Origin: Pseudomonas fluorescens
Lineage (GTDB): Bacteria > Pseudomonadota > Gammaproteobacteria > Pseudomonadales > Pseudomonadaceae
DNA length: 64,000 nt
Direction of reading: 5' to 3'
Assembly (NCBI RefSeq): GCF_001307275.1
Contig: NZ_CP012831.1
Span: 6,936,501-7,000,500, forward strand
In this document: positions 60,372 to 64,000 of the stretch, in pieces
Layout of the letters: the number at the start of each line of letters is the position of its first letter
How positions within the stretch are numbered: position 1 is the stretch's first letter
The notes under the pieces: generated by a model
Told to the model about the DNA's origin: nothing
Databases searched by the model: none
The model's input: only the letters and a program-made list of their open reading frames with translations
Position numbers and translations under genes: made by a program

Positions 60372-60932
60372 TCAGGCAATCCGGACCCGCTGTTCTTCGA
60401 TTTTCGCGCGGATGGAGTCCATCCATTGCGCCCGTGTCTGGAACCCTGGACGGCGTATGCACATCGCCTCGGTCTGGGCCAGAATGACCTCAGTCGGTAA
60501 CTCGAGATCCAGCGGTTCCTTGCACGGCTGAGCGGTATAGAACGGTGTATCCACATACATCTCGACGGGGTTGCCTTCAGGGTCCTTGAAATAGATCGAC
60601 CAGGCATTCCCGTGATCCACTTGGGCGATGCCCTCAATGCCGCTTTTTTTGGCGAATTGGTAGTAGGCCTTCAGGTCATCCAACGAATTGAGCAGGAACG
60701 ACAGTTGATTGATCGGGTTGAATGGCAGATCAACAGGTTTGCCGTCAAAGAGCACGACCTGATGGTGCAGCTCCGGATTCTGCGTCATGAAAAACAGGCG
60801 ATGCCCGGTCGAGGCCACGCCTTTGTCGCTGACGATGAAACCCAGGACGCGACAGTAAAAGTCGACCATCCGATCCAGGTCTGAACAGAACACGCCGGAA
60901 TGGGTGAAATTGATAGTGGGTAACGCGGGCAT
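60372..60932 (-). CDS. VOC-superfamily extradiol-dioxygenase-like or glyoxalase-like protein
   Basis: The 186-aa protein is one VOC unit pair: FTHSGVFCSDLDRMVDFYCRVLGF start, a His in ELHHQVVLF, and a Glu in GNPVEMYVDTP, which form a plausible 2-His-1-carboxylate site of extradiol dioxygenases. The C-terminal tail (QPCKEPLDLELPTE) is long for a glyoxalase. The start ATG 60932 has GGAGG before it. It lies between the FAH gene and the hydroxylase, so ring cleavage is the likely task, but a lyase role is not excluded. Confidence 0.85.
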   Translation of the reverse strand: MPALPTINFTHSGVFCSDLDRMVDFYCRVLGFIVSDKGVASTGHRLFFMTQNPELHHQVVLFDGKPVDLPFNPINQLSFLLNSLDDLKAYYQFAKKSGIEGIAQVDHGNAWSIYFKDPEGNPVEMYVDTPFYTAQPCKEPLDLELPTEVILAQTEAMCIRRPGFQTRAQWMDSIRAKIEEQRVRIA

Positions 60933-60972
60933 GTGGAACCTCCAATTTTTATGATTGTGTAGAGGACAACGC

Positions 60973-61824
60973 TCAGGCTTCGTCAATGACGCCGTTCGAT
61001 AGGGTCCCGATTTCAGTGATGACCACCTCGAACACATCACCGGGTTTCAAGAAAATCGGCGGTTTGCGCTTGAAGCCGATCCCGCTCGGCGTGCCGGTTG
61101 CCAGAATGTCGCCCGGGTTCCATGGCAGCGCCTTGGACACGTAGGAGATCAAATGTGGAATGTCGAAAGCCAGCTCCGAGAGGCTGCCTTCCTGCAGTTG
61201 CTCACCGTTAAGAATGCCCCGTACCACCAGCGTACGGTAATCGGAAATTTCCGACGCTGGAATGATCCAAGGGCCCAGTGCGCCAGTTTTTCTGAACGTC
61301 TTGCCCATGCCGTACTGGTGCGTATGGAACTGCCAATCCCGCACGCTAGCATCGTTGAAACAGGTGTAGCCCGCCACATGGTCCATGGCATCGGCCGGAT
61401 CGATGTGCGCGCCACCTTTCCCAATGACGACGGCCAGTTCAGCTTCGAAGTCGAACTGCTCCGAGACTTTTGGCCTGACCAGTGGTTCGCCGTGGGGCAG
61501 TAGCGTTTCGGCAAATCGCTGGAATATCACCGGAAACTCCCCGACCTTCCGGCCGGCCTCTTCAGCGTGAGCCACATAGTTGATGCCCACACAGATAACC
61601 TTGCCGGGATTCGGTATGACGGCCTCCAGTTGAATGCTGGAAAACGAATAATCGGCCTGGGCGGTCTCGACGATCTTGCGTGCCTCCTGTACCAGCAGTC
61701 GATTGGCCAGAAAGGTGGCGAGGTCCGGAACCTGCGCAAAACGACGGGTCAGCTCGACCACCCCATCACCTGACACGACGCCAAAATGGGCCCTCCCTTC
61801 TTTGCGGTACGAAATCAGCTTCAT
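60973..61824 (-). CDS. Fumarylacetoacetate hydrolase (FAH)-family enzyme
   Basis: The 283-aa protein has the FAH metal-binding pattern (FEAELAVVIGKGG with Glu, TCFNDASVRDWQ with Asp, and GTPSGIGF loop). Members hydrolyse or isomerise ring-cleavage products such as fumarylpyruvate or 2-hydroxyhepta-2,4-diene-1,7-dioate. The start at 61824 has AGGAG before it; longer in-frame starts would run into the divergent gene and carry no ribosome site. The gene opens the minus-strand operon FAH-VOC-hydroxylase. A candidate GntR operator lies 15 bases upstream of its start. Confidence 0.92.
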   Translation of the reverse strand: MKLISYRKEGRAHFGVVSGDGVVELTRRFAQVPDLATFLANRLLVQEARKIVETAQADYSFSSIQLEAVIPNPGKVICVGINYVAHAEEAGRKVGEFPVIFQRFAETLLPHGEPLVRPKVSEQFDFEAELAVVIGKGGAHIDPADAMDHVAGYTCFNDASVRDWQFHTHQYGMGKTFRKTGALGPWIIPASEISDYRTLVVRGILNGEQLQEGSLSELAFDIPHLISYVSKALPWNPGDILATGTPSGIGFKRKPPIFLKPGDVFEVVITEIGTLSNGVIDEA

Positions 61825-61838
61825 GTTCTTCTCCTGTT

Positions 61839-61852
61839 TTTTGTGCATAAAA
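61839..61852. promoter_or_regulatory. Candidate GntR operator in the FAH/DUF1185 divergent region
   Basis: TTTTGTGCATAAAA, one base different from the site at 57814. It lies in the 124-base region between the FAH gene and the divergent DUF1185 gene, so it could control both arms. A related but weaker palindrome is near 61879-61895. Confidence 0.5.
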
Positions 61853-61948
61853 ACTAATTTCTTGCACCATACATCATTAAATGCATAATGCAAAAGATCG
61901 CGAAAAAAAATAATGAGCCCCATGAGGCTCCTGGTTCTGGAGGCAAGC

Positions 61949-62530
61949 ATGTCGCTGGTGATGGTGCGTAAGATCAAACTGGACATCGAAGAAATATTCC
62001 ACGAGGGAGGCCCCCGCACATCAACGCCGTTACGCATTGCGGTCGCCACTGCGGTGGTCACCAATCCCTACGCCGGCAGGTATGAAGAAGACCTGCTGCC
62101 ATTCATGCAGGAGCTCAGGGGTTTAGGCGCACAACTGTCGGAGCAATTGATCCAGGCACTGGGCGGCGCCGCGCAAGTGCAGGCTTATGGCAAGGGCGCG
62201 ATTGTCGGTGAAGACGGCGAGCTGGAACACGGAGCGGTCTGGCACGAAGCCGGTGGCTGGGCCATGCGTGAGGCACTGGGCAACCCCAAGGCCATCGTTC
62301 CAGCAGGCAAGACTATCGGTGGTCCTGGTTGCCGGGTGATGATTCCGCTGGGGCATATCCAGGCAGCTTATGTCCGCAGTCATTTTGGTGTGGCGGAAAT
62401 GACGGTATGGGACGGCCCCCGCCGCGGGGAAATCGCTTTCGGCCTGGCCATGGCTACCGGCGGCAGGATCCATTCGCGACTGGGCGGCCTGGCGGTCGCC
62501 GACGTGAGAGGTGAAGACGGCTTACGTTGA
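61949..62530 (+). CDS. DUF1185 (amino acid synthesis) family protein
   Basis: The 193-aa protein fits the DUF1185 family: start MSLVMVRKIKLDIEEIFHEGG, then IAVATAVVTNPYAG and ELEHGAVWHEAGGWAMREALG. The family is found beside aromatic, heterocycle and amino-acid-related catabolic genes; its reaction is not established. The start at 61949 has GGAGG 5 bases before it, better than the in-frame ATG at 61913. It heads the plus-strand operon with the alcohol dehydrogenase and cupin genes. Confidence 0.88.
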   Translation: MSLVMVRKIKLDIEEIFHEGGPRTSTPLRIAVATAVVTNPYAGRYEEDLLPFMQELRGLGAQLSEQLIQALGGAAQVQAYGKGAIVGEDGELEHGAVWHEAGGWAMREALGNPKAIVPAGKTIGGPGCRVMIPLGHIQAAYVRSHFGVAEMTVWDGPRRGEIAFGLAMATGGRIHSRLGGLAVADVRGEDGLR

Positions 62531-62601
62531 CGCCAAGGTTTTGAAGTGTCGCTCCACGATTACGCACTACGACAAAAATAATATGAGTATCGGAGAACAT
62601 C

Positions 62602-63717
62602 ATGACTGCAAAAACGATGCGCGCCGCACGCCTGTATGAAGGCGGTAAACCCATGGTCATCGAGCAGTTGCCCGTACCGGGCATTCGTCCAACTGAAGTG
62701 CTCGTCAAGATCAAGGCATGCGGGATCGTCCCCAACCTCCACAACATCCTGACAAACTGGGTCAAGTGGTTCCCGCAAAATCCCCTGCCGAAACTGCCGG
62801 CGACTTTTGGCCTCGACCCCACAGGGATCATCGAGGCCGTAGGCGAACAGGTCTACGACTTCAAGGTCGGAGACCGGGTCTACGTCAATCCGGGCCGCCA
62901 CTGTGGTTCGTGTCGAGCTTGTCGTGCGGGCAATACCATCGCCTGCACGGCCTACACCTTCAATGGCTATTTCGGCTTCACGCCAAAAAGCCCGCGCATG
63001 TTCGAAGACTATCCCTACGGTGGTCTTTGCGAGTACATCCCTGCGCCGCAATACAGCCTGGTGAAACTGCCCGATAACCTCAGCTTCGAGACTGCCGCGC
63101 GACTGGGCTACCTGGGTACCGCCTACAAGGCGATGCTCAAGGCCAATGTCGGGCCTGGCACCGTCCTGCTGATCAACGGCATCAGTGGCACACTCGGCCT
63201 GGGCGCTGTCGCACTGGCCCTGGCGATGGGCGTTCGCAAGATCCTCGGCACAGCTCGCAACGCGGAGCTCTTCCAACGCGTGAAAGACCTCGCCGCGCCA
63301 GGCCGGATTGAGATCCATACCCTGGGCACGCTGCCAACCAATGAGTGGGTCAATGAAGTGACACACGGTGAAGGTGTCGATGTGGTGATCGATGCCCTGG
63401 GCCCAGGCGCCCCTCACGAGACCCTGACCCAAGCCCTCAAATCCATTCACCGCGGCGGTCATCTGGTCAATATCGGTGCTATCGCAGGTGAGGTCCCCAT
63501 CGATCTGCACTGGATCATGGACAACGACATCCAGATCAGCGGCTCGGCCTGGTTCACCACAGGTCAAGGACAAGCCATGGCGGACATGGTGGAGTCTGGA
63601 ACGCTGGATCTTTCATTCTTCGAAAACACGGCCTTCAGCCTGGAAAAGGTGAACGACGCGATTACCGGTATCGAAAATCGCCAGGGTGGCTTCAGCAACT
63701 ACGTGATCTGTCCCTGA
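62602..63717 (+). CDS. Zinc-dependent medium-chain alcohol dehydrogenase
   Basis: The 371-aa protein has the GroES-like domain (ACGIVPNLHN, DPTGIIEAVG), the structural-zinc loop CGSCRACRAGNTIAC and a Rossmann domain (GISGTLGLGAVALALAMG). The usual catalytic His is not in the GHE context, since the motif FGLDPTG stands there, so it may belong to a zinc-divergent branch. It should oxidise an alcohol or reduce an aldehyde or ketone in the pathway. The start has GGAG upstream (CGGAGAACATC). It follows the DUF1185 gene by 71 bases. Confidence 0.9.
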   Translation: MTAKTMRAARLYEGGKPMVIEQLPVPGIRPTEVLVKIKACGIVPNLHNILTNWVKWFPQNPLPKLPATFGLDPTGIIEAVGEQVYDFKVGDRVYVNPGRHCGSCRACRAGNTIACTAYTFNGYFGFTPKSPRMFEDYPYGGLCEYIPAPQYSLVKLPDNLSFETAARLGYLGTAYKAMLKANVGPGTVLLINGISGTLGLGAVALALAMGVRKILGTARNAELFQRVKDLAAPGRIEIHTLGTLPTNEWVNEVTHGEGVDVVIDALGPGAPHETLTQALKSIHRGGHLVNIGAIAGEVPIDLHWIMDNDIQISGSAWFTTGQGQAMADMVESGTLDLSFFENTAFSLEKVNDAITGIENRQGGFSNYVICP

Positions 63718-63785
63718 CATTCACGAAACCCGTTCAACACAACGGCGGGCACCCTGATGCCCGCCCACCGAACCCAGGGAATGCC

Positions 63786-64000
63786 ATGAAAATTCGAAGA
63801 GTCGTCACCGGCCTGGATGCCACAGGCCAATCCGTATTCATCAGCGATGATTCGGCCCCGCGGTCTTGTGCCTTTGAGTCCATTCCCGGCCATGCCATGG
63901 CGCACCTGTGGTCCACCGGTTCAACGGCCGGCGCGCAGCAGGACCCCACCCTGGGGCACCCTTCCCTGGTGCCTGGGCCAGGCGAAACCAGTCTGGCAAT
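63786..64000 (+). CDS. Cupin-domain protein (N-terminus only, runs off the right edge)
   Basis: A frame starting at ATG 63786 stays open to the window edge. The first residues (MKIRRVVTGLDATGQSVFISDD) and the HLW segment match the start of stand-alone cupin proteins, some of which act on aromatic or organic-acid substrates. The metal-binding cupin motifs themselves would lie beyond the window, so the function cannot be confirmed. Confidence 0.7.
   Translation, partial: MKIRRVVTGLDATGQSVFISDDSAPRSCAFESIPGHAMAHLWSTGSTAGAQQDPTLGHPSLVPGPGETSLA

Overview
The window reads as chromosomal DNA of a Pseudomonas, most likely of the P. fluorescens complex. The reasons are GC-rich codon use, a Pseudomonas-type che operon, NRPS condensation domains of the dual C/E clade seen in pseudomonad lipopeptide synthetases, and a DUF1302/DUF1329/RND/YCF48 set next to aromatic-type catabolic genes. 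No tRNA, rRNA, insertion sequence, CRISPR array or phage gene was seen.

Layout. (1) 1-15.6 kb is signalling: the edge of a membrane sensor, a multi-PAS cytoplasmic histidine kinase with its NarL-type response regulator, then on the minus strand a complete chemosensory operon (small membrane MCP, CheY, STAS protein, CheA, poly-HAMP MCP, two CheW, CheR, CheD, CheB) and an HD-GYP c-di-GMP phosphodiesterase. A GTAGG-N6-CCTAC inverted repeat lies upstream of both the che operon and the HD-GYP gene. (2) 15.7-21.6 kb is a patchwork: a possible relict gene end, an AraC regulator divergent from a Tat-exported aldo/keto reductase, a membrane protein, a small secreted protein, a hypothetical protein, and a 0.58-kb gene-free leader. 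(3) 21.6-50.4 kb is a biosynthetic cluster of two giant NRPS genes (3187 and 5937 aa; 3 + 5 modules; TubC-type docking domain; tandem thioesterases) and a translationally coupled MFS exporter. Specificity codes read by eye predict an N-acylated octapeptide, Val-Ala-Gln-Ala-Val-Ala-Pro-Thr, that I cannot match to a known product. (4) 50.4-64 kb is a catabolic/transport locus: a minus-strand operon of outer-membrane, periplasmic and RND export/uptake genes plus a flavin reductase; a GntR/FadR regulator; a FAD hydroxylase, VOC dioxygenase-like protein and FAH hydrolase operon; and a divergent plus-strand operon with a DUF1185 protein, a zinc alcohol dehydrogenase and a cupin protein cut by the window edge. 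Matching TTTTG-YGCA-TAAAA-like palindromes in both control regions suggest one GntR regulon.

How they work together (inference): the kinase/regulator pair may set expression of the chemosensory and c-di-GMP genes through the shared inverted repeat. The NRPS genes form a self-contained synthesis and export unit whose start region carries a near-consensus RsmA/CsrA site, pointing to Gac/Rsm control. The right-hand locus looks like uptake, ring hydroxylation, ring cleavage and hydrolysis of an aromatic or terpenoid-like substrate.
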